NCBI GenBank assembly: GCA_943735955.1
Contig: OX030970.1
Coordinates: 1,377,684 to 1,441,683 of the forward strand
Reading direction: 5' to 3'
Source: Piscicola geometra
Lineage: Eukaryota > Annelida > Clitellata > Hirudinida > Piscicolidae
Length of the DNA stretch: 64,000 nucleotides
How positions within the stretch are numbered: the stretch's first letter is position 1; each line of letters begins with the position of its first letter. Under the pieces are notes generated by a model that saw only the letters and a program-made list of their open reading frames with translations, was not told the origin of the DNA and did not search any database. Shown one piece after another: positions 1-24,505 of this stretch. A program made the translations under genes and the position numbers.

Positions 1-366
<366 letters not shown>

Positions 367-2060
367 CAAATGTTTGAGTTATAGGATTCTAAAATTCGAT
401 GATTCCTAGAAATGACGAATGAAAATAAAATTAAATTCAGTGTCCGTGCAGAAAAAACTTCAGGCATATGAGAAACCATTTTTGATTAATTGATTTAAAG
501 GAAAAATAAAAACTTTTTGCGCGCTAAAAACAAAGTTTTAAATCTTGCGCTAGACACATTTTAGTTTTTTCGTTTGCGTATCAAAACGGTGGTTTTTAAA
601 ATGTCAAATTTTGAAATTGACGGAATGTTTTTCAAAATTAAAGTCGCTTTAAATTTTAGAGTAAAAAAAGTGCACAATATTTTTTTCAAAATATATACTT
701 TAATATTTTAATGTACATTTCTAATGAATCTCATTGTACATTTGGAAAATGTTTCTTCCATTTTAAAATCTTTCTTCCAATTTTACTAAGTAAATTACTT
801 TAAAATATCGTGAATTATAGCGAAAAACTTTTAAATCACGTTTAAAAGACTTTAAATTAAATTAAAAATTACAATTAAATTTAAAACACTTTTAATTAAA
901 CATAATTCAAATGAATATGATATAAACTATTGTAAATAATAGCTTGAACGACTTTGCTTCCCGGACGTATATCCCAGAACGAAGGAAAATAGCATAGTAT
1001 GATAAAATAAGTTGGAATTTAAATTTATGGACCAGCGTCATCTTCTGCAGTTGTGGGTGAGGGAGTAAGAGGAGAAGGGTGAGGTGAGAGGGGTAAATGA
1101 AAGGATGAGGTAAAGGGGGTTAGATGAGAGAGGGATAGTGAAGGGGTTAGGGCTGTTGGAGTTGATTAGAAGGTAAGTGGTCAAAAATTATTTAAAAAAC
1201 ACAGACCCTACGCAAATGAACACAGACACACACATACACACACAAACACAAACACACACACACATACACACACACATACAAATACACACACACACAGACA
1301 CATACACACACACACAGCATCGGCTCTCGGGTAATGAAGGTGGGGAGGTTACTTCTTATTGATAGTTTCTTTTCAGCGAGTTTGCTTGGGTTTTTTGGCT
1401 TTTAAATTAAGAATTATAATCTGAATATGCTTTTTAAGCTTTCAAAATAGGAAAAGAAAGAAAATGGGAATTGTACTTCTGCTATTAAGCTGATACTATT
1501 TTTTTTATTGCCACTACAACTTAGAGTACTACAGTTTCAAATAAGAAGAAAAATAAACATTTAACTTTTTTTTAAATACTTTCCAACCATTTTTTTTACA
1601 TAAAAAAATATTTAATGTTTAAAGTCTTTAACACAAATAAATCTTTATAATAAAAAATATTGAATTTTCACGTCGCCGAACCTTAGGTCAATACATGTGT
1701 CTTTCACTGGACTTAGAAACTGCGAGGAATTAGACTTATTTCGTGAAACTTATTCGACCCTTGAACGTTTTCATTGTAATTCTAAGATCTGTATATTTCA
1801 AAATTAACCAAGAAAAGTTTTTTGTATTTTGTTTTTTTTCCACAATTTTTCAGTATTTTTTTTCTCCATATTATATCATGTTGTTTTTCCCATTTTTTTT
1901 AACGTTCATAAACTGTTTTTATAATTCCCGAATAAACAAGCAATTCATCGATATTATTTTCCATTTTAAAACTGTCATTTTATTTGGCAACTCTCTTATA
2001 AGAACTTTCCTAATGTTCTTTATTGAGTCATGACGGCACTACCAACCTCAAAACCCTCAC
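367..2060. other. AT-rich gene-free stretch with a CA tract
   Basis: This stretch is mostly AT-rich with no exon-like codon structure that I can support. A purine-rich patch lies at about 1,050-1,150 and an imperfect CA/CACATA microsatellite at about 1,216-1,318. No RNA gene or recognisable mobile element was seen. Confidence 0.6.
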
Positions 2061-2065
2061 ACACT

Positions 2066-3355
2066 CACTATCATCATCATCATCTTCATCATCATAATCA
2101 TCATAATCATCATCATCATCTTCATCATTATCGTCACCTTCTTCATCATCATCATCATCTACTACTACTACTATTATTACAACAACTACTACTGCCACTA
2201 CTACTACCACAACAACAAAGCAGTCAGGAGAAAGCAAAGTATTATTAATGAATAGGACGATGCATAAATTGCTTATTACTCCCCCAGGAATTCACCCTCT
2301 CTTTCTCATCCCCACATCTCTCTTTCTATGCTTCTTTCTCTCTCTTTTCCTATTTTTCTCTTCGAATTCATCTATAAATATCTATTTAGGTATATAGATG
2401 AAGAATGGGGACAAAGAAACATAACAATATAAGTACCGAAATTTTCATATTTTTGTTTTTTATTTGAAGGTAGCTTCATCTATTTTAAAAGTGCATGCAA
2501 AATAGTAAAAAGTGACGTTGTCTTGGTGTCAGCTTCATTTGAACTATAAATTGTAAACTATTAAAAAAAATTATTAAACAATTTTAAATTGAAATTAAGA
2601 TTTTTAATTCAAAAATAATTTTTTAACAATTTAGACTTTTGTTCATGGCAGAGAAACGGCAAGAAAATTAATCAAAGCGCTTAATCAAAGCGAAACTTTG
2701 TGGATTCAACGAATGGAACCTAGGCATAAATCATAGAAGCTCTTTGGCAAAAAATGCATGAGTAGCGGCAGTTTGGCACACCACGGTGAACAGCCACAGT
2801 TTCATTGGAGGCACTGAAATAATACAATACGACGACGAGTATTATTAACGTGGCGTGAAAACTAACCATTCGAAGAAATTATCAATGATATTTCCTCCTT
2901 TCACGTTTTTCATTGATTAAAAGCTGCTTATTTTTTACCGTATTTCAAATGTGACGGGCGTATATAGGTTTTTTATTACAAATCTCCAGACACTAAATAT
3001 ACACTGGTCTCTGAAAATGTTATAAAACCTGGAATACACAGCTAGTAATTTTACTTTTTTCCCTCATCATCATTATCATCACCACCACCATCACCATTAT
3101 CATCATCACCATCATCATTATCATCATCATCATCAATAATGAAGGCTTCACACGCAGAAGCTTCAATGATTTTGCGACACATAATCGAATATTCAAATTT
3201 AACTCCTCTCATCTTTGCATATCTAATGCCATCATCATCTGGACCATCATCATCTGGACCATCATCATCATCACCGACATCATCACCATCATCATCTTCA
3301 TCATCACCATCATCATCATCGTCGTCAACATCTTCTTCTTCTTCATCATCTCATT
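2066..3355. repeat. CAT and ACT trinucleotide clusters
   Basis: Two imperfect trinucleotide clusters are visible: CAT followed by ACT at about 2,066-2,215, and CAT with GGA/TCA variants at about 3,064-3,355. Poly-His, poly-Asp and poly-Ser frames over them are repeat artefacts. Between them (2,260-3,060) is ordinary AT-rich sequence, except for a short segment near 2,830-2,860 that weakly resembles the SINE tail described elsewhere. Confidence 0.9.
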
Positions 3356-4194
3356 TGTTATATTATTATGGGTTTTCCAACGTATTTTATTCTGTGTCAT
3401 TATATTGATTGTATTGATTCTTAAAACTTGTTTGTTCCACATTCTTTCACCATTGGTTTTATTCATTGTTTCAGCTAATGTGGATAAAAATTATTTATCT
3501 TTGCATTGAACCTCTCTTTTATTCTTCTATGTTCTATTTCTGACCACAATTTCCACCACACACCATCATGACTCTACTACAGTCATTTAAAAAAGTGTGT
3601 TTCAAACCTATATTTATAAATTTTCATCAATTTTTTTGGAACTTCTATTTATCACGTTTCCCCAATTTATGATGCGTGAAGATGCTTTTTTTTGGCGTTT
3701 GTTTGGGTGAAGGAGAGTTGGAAGGGTTTCAGTGGAAAGAAAAATTTTAAAAAAATAATTAAAAAATTCTTTAAACAGATTTGTAAATAAAAACGAGCAG
3801 GAATGAAATAGTAAATAATACAAATAATTTTTCCTGAAGAATGGTATGATAAAAAAAAGTGTTTTTTAGGACAAATAAGTTGTTCAGATAGATGTGGTCT
3901 GAAGAGAGAAAAAAGATGAAAATGGATTTATGGATGGGTGAGTGGATGTGTGAAAGGTCGTGTGCGCATGGTTGCTTATGTGTGCTCGTGAACTCTTCTT
4001 TATTTATGCACGTACGTGTGTGTCACAACAACACACTCGTGACTTTATATCGATGACGTCATTTTTTGACGGATGTAATCTTATAGCGCTTACTTTTAAC
4101 GCTTTTCAAGTTATTTGTATCGCTTAACTAAAAGCTGTTAAATTTTTTTTATTAAATTTTTTTTTCAAAACACATGGACATGAAAAAAACACAC

Positions 4195-4374
<180 letters not shown>

Positions 4375-4438
4375 ATATTTGTGGCCAATCGAAAAATCCC
4401 GTCCAAGCGTTAATTAAGTCCTGATGTCACCAGCATAT

Positions 4439-5570
<1,132 letters not shown>

Positions 5571-8500
5571 CAGAACAAATGTATGCTTGCGTGAATATGT
5601 TTTTTTCAAACTTCTAAAAAAATCTTTTTTTTTAATTTTCACCCAAAAAAATCCGAAAATTTTTGTAAGTTTTTGTGTCATTTAACAGCTTTTTTGGATA
5701 AATGCAAAATCATTCCTTTTTTCGCCCTTTTTTACTTTTTTATTATAATTATTTCATTTCTAGATCCATACATTTTTTATATTTATTTCTATTTTTCTAA
5801 TTTGATTTTTCTAATTTCAAAGATTTATTTTTTTTCTGATAACGCTCTTAGTTTTCCACACTCTTTTTTCTATTTTTTTATTTTCAAATGACATTCTAAA
5901 AAAATAATTTGTAAATAATTTTTTTATCTCTTGATTTTTTGAAATAGAAGAACTTTGTTACAGATTGTGCTGTTAATAAATAAATAAAAATTTCACGTTT
6001 GGTAGGAAAATAACAATACTAAGGCACAACCACAGAAAAAAATGATACCAAAATCGCATATTGAAAACCGATTTATACAAATTAAAAAACATACAACACA
6101 AAACATAAAATGCAAACCCATAATCAAAAAAACTGACACACAAGTAATACAAAAAACACATAAACACACAAAGACAAACAAACACATAAACAATACAAAC
6201 AAAAAAGCAAATCAAAGACAAACAAATAAACAACACAAACACATAAACAATACAAACAAACACATAAACAATACAAAGACAACATCTTGCGTCTACGACT
6301 CGGCTTTTCTAATTGACCAATCCTGCAGCCTCCCATGTGACCACTCGCCAAAGATCATAAATAAGCATCCATTTTTGATCTCGCATTTATCGCTCGCTTT
6401 CTATTTGTATCTTTGATTGTCTTTTTATTTATTTCTTTGTTTTTTCCTCGCAGAAGCTTTAACAGTTTTTTATTTCTAATTAAAAATATAATTTAAGCGA
6501 TTTTGTTTTCATTTATTTACAGTGTTTATAAATCATTTTTTTGCAATTTCATTTTCTGAAAAAACCTTGTTTTCATGTTTTTTTTCACATTTTTTAAGCT
6601 TATTTTTTTGAGTTTGCAGTTGTATCAGATTGCATTATTTTAATCTTTTATTTATGATTCTTTTCTTACCTTTCATTTTTCTTTCTATCTCCAAAACAAA
6701 CTCTTTTTAGTTTATACATTTTTTTTTGGGAGCAAAACTGAATTAGTGCAAAAAAACTAAAAGTTTTTTTCAAAACTTACGGTACATTCCTATATATTTC
6801 ATACATAATTTGCCGCCACAACTCAATTTCAACAGAATAACGTTGCTACTAATTTTTCTATAATACCCACAAAATAGTTTTAAATCGAAAAAAAATTCAA
6901 TTTTTCATTTATATGAAAAAATCGATTTTTTCAACTAAAAGAATTATTGAAAAAATTATTAACCAAAAACGAAAAATTAGTTTTTAGTGCTATGGAACTT
7001 TGAAAGTTAAAAAATCTTTAACTTAAAATAAATATTTTAATCCCAAACTGAGTTTAAAAAAGCCGATTAATATTTGAAGTTAATCGTTAAACTTTTATTT
7101 GTTCGATACGGGGTAAGCTCTTATAACCGATAATCTTTGTACTCTACGTATGTCTTGAGTACTTTTTGTAATACCACATGCATATGATGATAAAGTGACA
7201 TTTGAATGCTTTTTTGCAATGATTAAATAATTCAAAAAAATAATTTGAATAATAAAAAAATGTTTTTATTTCATTTTAAAGTAATTAATGGAGTATACGT
7301 GAGTTTTAGATTTAAATTTTAATAATAAAAAGATTGTTTAAATATAACTTAAATAATATTACTAAAATAAATCAAGTTTTAATTAAAAATTTTAAATAAT
7401 TAATTTGATAAAATTTCAAGTCTAAGAACCGTCGTAAGGATTGTCTGAATGGGAGTTTTGTGATAAGAGCTTATGCGGTAGTGAAGATAGATAAGGAATC
7501 CCTGAGGAGTACTCCTGAAAGTTGGTGTGTGTGTGTGTATGTGTGTGTGTGTGTATGTGTGTGTGTGTGTATGTGTGCGTGTGTACGTGTGCTTCTGTAC
7601 GTGTGCGTGCTCTTTTTTATTATTTTTATCATTCGTTTTTCCATCCCCCATCCTCCACACACACTTTCACACCAACACACAATGCCACCCATATTCCACA
7701 CTGCAAAACTACAAATTTTCAACCCTCTACTTTTCTCCCAACCTTTCAACCCCCTTCTTCTTTCCCAACCTTTTAACCACCTCCCAGCATCTTCCATGGG
7801 ATGCAATCTTTCAACCACCCCCCTCCACCACCATCTCAAGATGCATTGAGCAGGCACCAACTGATAATTAGAGCCTTAATAATAGACCAGCCCTTTGAAG
7901 GAGTCTGGGCTAATAAGATTGCGTGTCTCAAAGAAATGAAAGGTGTGAGGTGAATGCATGCTGAATTTATTCTGGATTTTTGAATAAAGGTTAATTTGGT
8001 AGTAGAGATTTTTTTTTAAATGACTTCGAAACATTTTTTCTATTCATTAAAATCTTTAATCGGGGGCTTTTCATCACTGAGAAAAACCACTCACTAAACT
8101 ACTCCCCAGAAACAAAAAATATCTCCCCTTTTTAACCCAAACCGACCAAAGCCATGTTCAACCCAAACCGACCAAATCCATCCGTTCAAAAATCGCAGCA
8201 CAAACCAAAGGTTCGAGGCCTTAACAAAGACATTTTCCCGTGGGAATTCCACACACTCCTTCAAACTTACTTCTGCATTGATCAAATGCATTATTCTTTG
8301 TGGTAACACAATCACACAAAAAGAATTTGTGTTTATTTATGTTTTTAAGCAATTTTGTTATTTTCCAAATTTATTTGTTGTTCTTGTTTTTATATTTTTT
8401 CATAGGTTTTTGTTTTTCCGTTATTTTGTCAAATGTTTTTGTTTAATTGGAAAAATAATTGCTTTCAAAAAGAATTTAATTTTTGGACGATTTATTTCAT

Positions 8501-10023
8501 ATATTTTCATAGCGTGGTTGAATCTATAAACCCCTTCAAATTTCTCATTTAAAAGTAGTTTTTTTAATTCAGTTTTTCGTTATTTAACTTTATAATTATT
8601 ATTTACTAGTTCAATTAAAAATGGTAAAATATGAGTTATGAACAATATAAAACTTGATGTATGAAAAAATGCATAAATTTGTTTTTTTCGAAAGATGGTA
8701 CACACAACTGTTTTTTTCTCGCATAAAAATTAGTTAAGACCGATTTTATGTTATAAATTTCTAAATTATTGTTTTTTTCTTTATTTCAAAAGTTCAAATG
8801 ATAAAAGTCTAGATGAGAGAAAATTTATTAGAGAAAATAATTCAATCGTTCACGAAATGCATGGACAAACAAAACTAGCAGCAACCTAAGTACTCCGAAA
8901 ACTCAAAATTATTTAACTTTTTTGGATCAAATAGAATTATTAATTAATTATAAAAACGCATTAATTGGTTTAAACTTCAAGCCACTCATTAAATCAATAA
9001 TGGTTTGCTGACAACATAAGAAAGATGTTTGCAGAATGAAAAGCTATGCATACCTATCTTTTTAATCACAATTTTTATCATTTATTTTATATTATTAATA
9101 ATACTGGATTAATAACTTCAGTTTGAAGTCTACTTCATCATTTCTACTATCACTATCACTACTATCTTCACCAGCTTCTACATTATAATCATCATCACCA
9201 TGAAACAAAATTAAATATTTTATCATTATCATCATAATCATCAATATGTTATCTTGATCATCATAAACATCATGATTCAGTTACTATCATCATCTTCTTC
9301 ATCATTTTCGCCATCATCATCATCTTCGTCATCATCACCATCTTCGTCATCATCATCATTATCCTCTTTTATCGTAACCTATGAATATTTATAACTTACC
9401 CTGTACGCTTACTAGCTCAAATGCAAAAGAAACAAAATTTTAAATAAATGAATAAATAAAAATATTATATATAAATAAACGAATAAAATAGTTTAGAAAA
9501 TTATATTCAATTAATAACTACTGAATTAAACATATAATCTGCTTCTACAATAAAGCTTCCAAACGCGAAAATTTCAAACTTCAAATTCGGGACAACTTAC
9601 CAAACTATTTATATGTTAATTTATATAATAACTACAAAAACCTGTGAATTATTTGAAAGCTAATAAAAGATAGGTTCTACTGCCTAGCATCTTAAATAAA
9701 CTATTAAAAAGCTTTATATAAATTTATTAGATTAATTAAATGAATGAATGATTGATTGAATGATTGGATGATTGATTGATTGATTGTTGATAAACTATCA
9801 CACATTACTAGGTTTGGATTTTATATTATAGCTCATGGAAGCAGGGAAAAGAAGAAGAAAAAGTAGTAAAAGTTTTTAAAATTTATGTTCGAATCGGTAA
9901 TTTTGAAGTTTGTTTGTTGGTTTAGGAATCATTTAATAAATTAAACCAATTTAAAATTTCAAATACTAAAACTAAAAAACCATTTTAATATTTCATAACT
10001 ATTTTTTAAAATACTAATACTAC
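5571..10023. other. Intergenic AT-rich DNA with minor repeats
   Basis: No gene is supported here. It contains an A-rich ACACATAAACAATACAA repeat (about 6,130-6,285), a GT/GTAT tract (about 7,524-7,610), CAT/CTT clusters (about 9,125-9,365) and a short GATTGATT tract (about 9,737-9,785). Long homopolymeric T and A runs are common. TTTATT at 10,025-10,030 reads AATAAA on the minus strand, about 105 bp past the paramyosin-like stop, and is a plausible polyadenylation signal. Confidence 0.5.
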
Positions 10024-10135
10024 TTTATTTTGACTTCAAAAAGCCACCCAAATCCCTTCTTCCACACCTCCCTTCCTCTTTACAACAGCCAAAAAAACAC
10101 CACCACAGAGCAGCGTTCTCATCCCTAAAAAGCGT

Positions 10136-20812
<10,677 letters not shown>

Positions 20813-22060
20813 TTTGGAAAACTAGTTTTTGTTTTTGGGTGGTTGTTGAATGCTTGTAGGTAAATCAGTGGGAGAGAGGGTATTGAGTGATTTTGAAGCT
20901 AGAAAAAAGCGTTCTTGAAACACTTTTGATTGATTGTGGACGGATTGGCGGTGATTGGTGTGATTGGAGGAAAAATAGGTGATAAAACTTTAAATGGTGA
21001 ATTTTCTAAATCTTAGAAAAACAAAAAAAAATTAATTTTGCAATTTTTTTCTTATAACTAACAAATTTTTCTTTCTATTATTAGCAAATCCATAAAAATA
21101 TATAAAAATTTAACTTTAATTTTTTAATTTTTTAATGTTTTAAGCTTAAAATAATTATGAATAATAATCTTATTATTAACAATAATAATATTATTGATAT
21201 TTTCATAAAATTTAATAACTTACATTTTGTGTGGTATCACAAGAAACTGATAAGACAAGTTAATTCTTCCAAAAAACTTCGGCTAAATGTAGATAGTATA
21301 CCTACAGAGCAATAATCTTAGATGCTTGGGTATTTAATACCTTCCACTTGTATTCAGTTAGGTTTCAGGGTGGGTATTAACTAGGCGGTTAGCTTAATAC
21401 TCAATGAATACTAGCAAGTACACCCCAAGCACTCTTAATTTCGAAAGAAGAAAGAATACTAGTCATGGATCGGAAGAGTTTCATACATTTGGAAGTTTAT
21501 GTGTGCATCTTTGTATATCTATGTGTGTATTGTATCTTGTAATACAATTTACATACATACTGTGTATATCTTTTGCTTTCAGTATCCAGGTTTGTATGTT
21601 TAATGTACTTTTTATAGACAACTAAAAGAGTATAACCTTCATTAACTGCTGTAAAAAAATTGTTTTAAAAAAATTAATATTTTTTTCATAAATGGACTGA
21701 AGATAGTTATATTAATTTTTTTCAAATAAAAAAGGCTCTTAAAACATAGCGATACATAAAATTGATAAATATCGAATAATTAAATAATTTGATCAATTTC
21801 ATTTAACAACAGTTTTAAAGTTCTATTGTTTACACTAGTTACGCTTGCTTAATTTAAAATTAAGTATTTTAATTAATTAAAATTTAAAAAAAGTTATACA
21901 TTGAAGTTTCAACTCCTTCAGAAGCTTTTTTCTGAACCGGGCGGTGCCGAGTATTCATCTAACAAAATAAATTGTTTAAAAAATATCATAATTAGAAAAG
22001 AAAATACTAATTTAATAATATAAATAAATATTTATAAATTGTTCTTGATAAAACAAAAAA
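20813..22060. promoter_or_regulatory. Divergent intergenic region
   Basis: This 1.25-kb AT-rich gap separates the start of the minus-strand paramyosin-like gene from the start of the plus-strand unknown gene, so it must hold both promoters unless there are distant 5' exons. I see no clear TATA box or other defined element. Confidence 0.4.
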
Positions 22061-23977
22061 ATGTCCCTATCTCGAAGGTGGTTTCCGGTGAACACATCGG
22101 CAGTGTGGAGCGACGAAGATCGTGCTTTGGTCAACGCTGAAGAAACTCCGTGGCAAGAATGGCTCATGTCAGTCTACCACCAGAGCTATTACGCCTCCGA
22201 TTACGGAAGCAACGTCGAAAGATTCAAAATCGAGCCTGTCACCGATGAAATGCCTTTCGCGCCCGCTCGAGAATCGAAAGAACCAAAGGGACCATCGAAC
22301 TTTGAGAAAATGACCTCGGAGATTATTCAGTTGAAGAAGTGTAATGAAATGGCTGATAAATTGCTATCACAGGCGTTCCAAGGAGCGATGCTTCAAGTGA
22401 AACACTTGACATGCGGCGATGAAAAGCTGAGAAAAGACAAAAAAGCTTGTGAAGGCGAAGAGTCTTCCGAGAATTTGAATGTGTTCCAGTACGGCGTAGA
22501 CAAAGCTGACGAAATCAGAAAAATTCCGAAAGAAAAACTCGACTCTACGGATTATCCCGTCACTCAGAGTCCCACACAAACTTACAGTGTGCTAGAGGAG
22601 GGTTTGAAAGCTATGGAGTCTGACAGTCAGTTCCTGAAACAGGAAGATCTGTTTGAATGGCCGGATAATGAGGTTTTTACTTCAGAAATTGGCAAGAAAA
22701 AAATTCGAGAGTTTGTCGAGGTGGAAATGTTTACTCACTTTAAACACTTAAAAGATTAAAAAACAATATTTTCATTTTTCTGTGTCCCATTGTTATACAT
22801 CTTATTATTCCTTATGATATTCATTCACTCTCAAAGGTTTTCATAAACTTCTTTCCACCCCCATTCTTCCAACAACAGTTGAAAACTTCAGTTCTGGGCT
22901 ACTGGGTCAAACTAATCTCCATCAGCGAGGCACCCCTTGAAACCACCTTCACGTAGGCTTTCTTTAGGAACATCCATGGCGTCCATTTTGAGCGTCACTT
23001 AATATTATTAAGTTAATAACAAGTAACACTACCAGCACCCAAACACACCGACAACAACACCCACTTGCAACCCCACAACAACAACAATCACTCCCAACCC
23101 CACAACAACAACACCCACTTGCAACCCCACAACAACAACAGCCACTTGTATCCCACAACAACAACGCCTACTCCCAACCCCACAACAACAACAACTTTCG
23201 CAACACCACCAATAAAAACGTTTCTTGCATTATCCCAACAACAAAAACTCCCAACACAACAACTATCACCAAAAACAACAACAACAACCACTTAAAGCCT
23301 CAACAACAACCACCACAGGTACGCAGTCACATGGTCGAGGAGAACCCGTCGTAGAGCCGTTCCCGTAGTGACTGCAGTCGTTTTCTACCACGTCATCCGA
23401 TCAAAGGTCAAAGAACACGCAAAAGAGGTCATTGAGAAAAATTAATTTAACTGTTTTTTGCTTGAAAGTATATTTTTTAGTTATCTAATTATATTCTTAC
23501 TTTATTCTTTATCTTACATTTTTATGAAACAAAGTTTTAAATGGCATAAAAATTTAATTTTTTATTAAAATAACAAATTCTTCTCACTCAACACCTTCCC
23601 AACCACCAGAGCGTGGAGGTGTTCTACCAGCTAGAAGGCCATTCCCGTAAGATGAGGTTCTGTGAATAAATTCATTTACTAATATATTAAATAAAATATT
23701 ATTAAATATTGTATCTATATTATTAATAAATAAAAACTTATCTCTAGTAATAATAACTATCAATTCGTATAATTTTCATTATATAAGCTATTATTAAACG
23801 ATTTAAATTAATTTAAAAACCTAATTGGTTCAACGAAAACTCAATTAACTTTTAAAAAAGTATAAAACTCAATTTTACTTTTCTCCAAGAGCCTTGCGGA
23901 CAAACGAAATTCCTCAGCACCAGTTGCTGAAGATGATGCAAGTGAAGATCAAAACACTGAGAAAGTATCCAGTTTGA
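22061..23977 (+). CDS. Unrecognised protein, about 318 aa, five-exon model
   Basis: I do not recognise this protein. Exon 1 (22061-22720, 220 codons) has good codon structure and starts MSLSRRWFPVNTSAVWSDED. A donor GTGGAA at 22721 stays in phase with exon 2 (22879-22952), exon 3 (23319-23406) and exon 4 (23610-23656). Exon 3 encodes an arginine cluster, TWSRRTRRRAVP, followed by a hydrophobic VVTAVVFYHVI. The 3' end is uncertain: with donor GTTCTG after 23656 the last exon is 23890-23977 and ends in a basic helix-like TLRKYPV. The stronger donor GTAAGA inside exon 4 gives an early stop. If the first donor is not used, exon 1 continues to a stop at 22759 and encodes 232 aa. The protein is largely acidic and lysine-rich, with no signal peptide. 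Exon 1 is secure; the full chain is less so. Confidence 0.6.
23040..23310. repeat. ACAACA repeat in an intron
   Basis: CCACAACAACAACAC units with ACTCCCAACC spacers make up most of the intron between exons 2 and 3 of the unrecognised gene. The sequence is almost free of G on the sense strand and ends at CACCACAG, the acceptor. Confidence 0.9.
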
Positions 23978-24505
23978 AAAAAGAGTTCCAAAATTAACTT
24001 TATTATCTAGTTTTTTAATAATTAAAGAAAATTTCTTGTGATTATTTTTTATAGTTTAGATTTAGTGTATACACTTTGTTAACTAAAAGCAATAAAAAAA
24101 TTCAGAATACATTATAATTAGGTATAATTGCGCAATTATATCGATAATTAGATACTAATGAGTTTATCTACTATTCCTATAAAACGAGTGTTTTTAATTA
24201 ATTAGAGGATATTGTGTATAAAATAGGTATTAAAGGATGCGTGACAGTAAAACCCCGCAATTTAAATGACATGAATTAGAACATTTCAGAAACATACTAT
24301 AAAAGTTGTGACAAAATAACAATTTTATTCTACTGAAGATAAATGAACAGTAAAAATCAATAGCCATTTCAAAATAAAAAAATAAAATAATTAAACAGAA
24401 AAAAACAAATAATGATATATTATATGATATTAAATTGGAATTAGTATCAAAATGTCAAAATAAAGTCTCTATTATGAAAGAGAAGCGTTGCTTCGCCGAA
24501 GCGAT

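Noticed and set aside
8094..8315. 73-residue minus-strand frame with a natural-looking composition
   Set aside because: No splice partners, family resemblance or neighbouring exons were found, and it is short enough to occur by chance.
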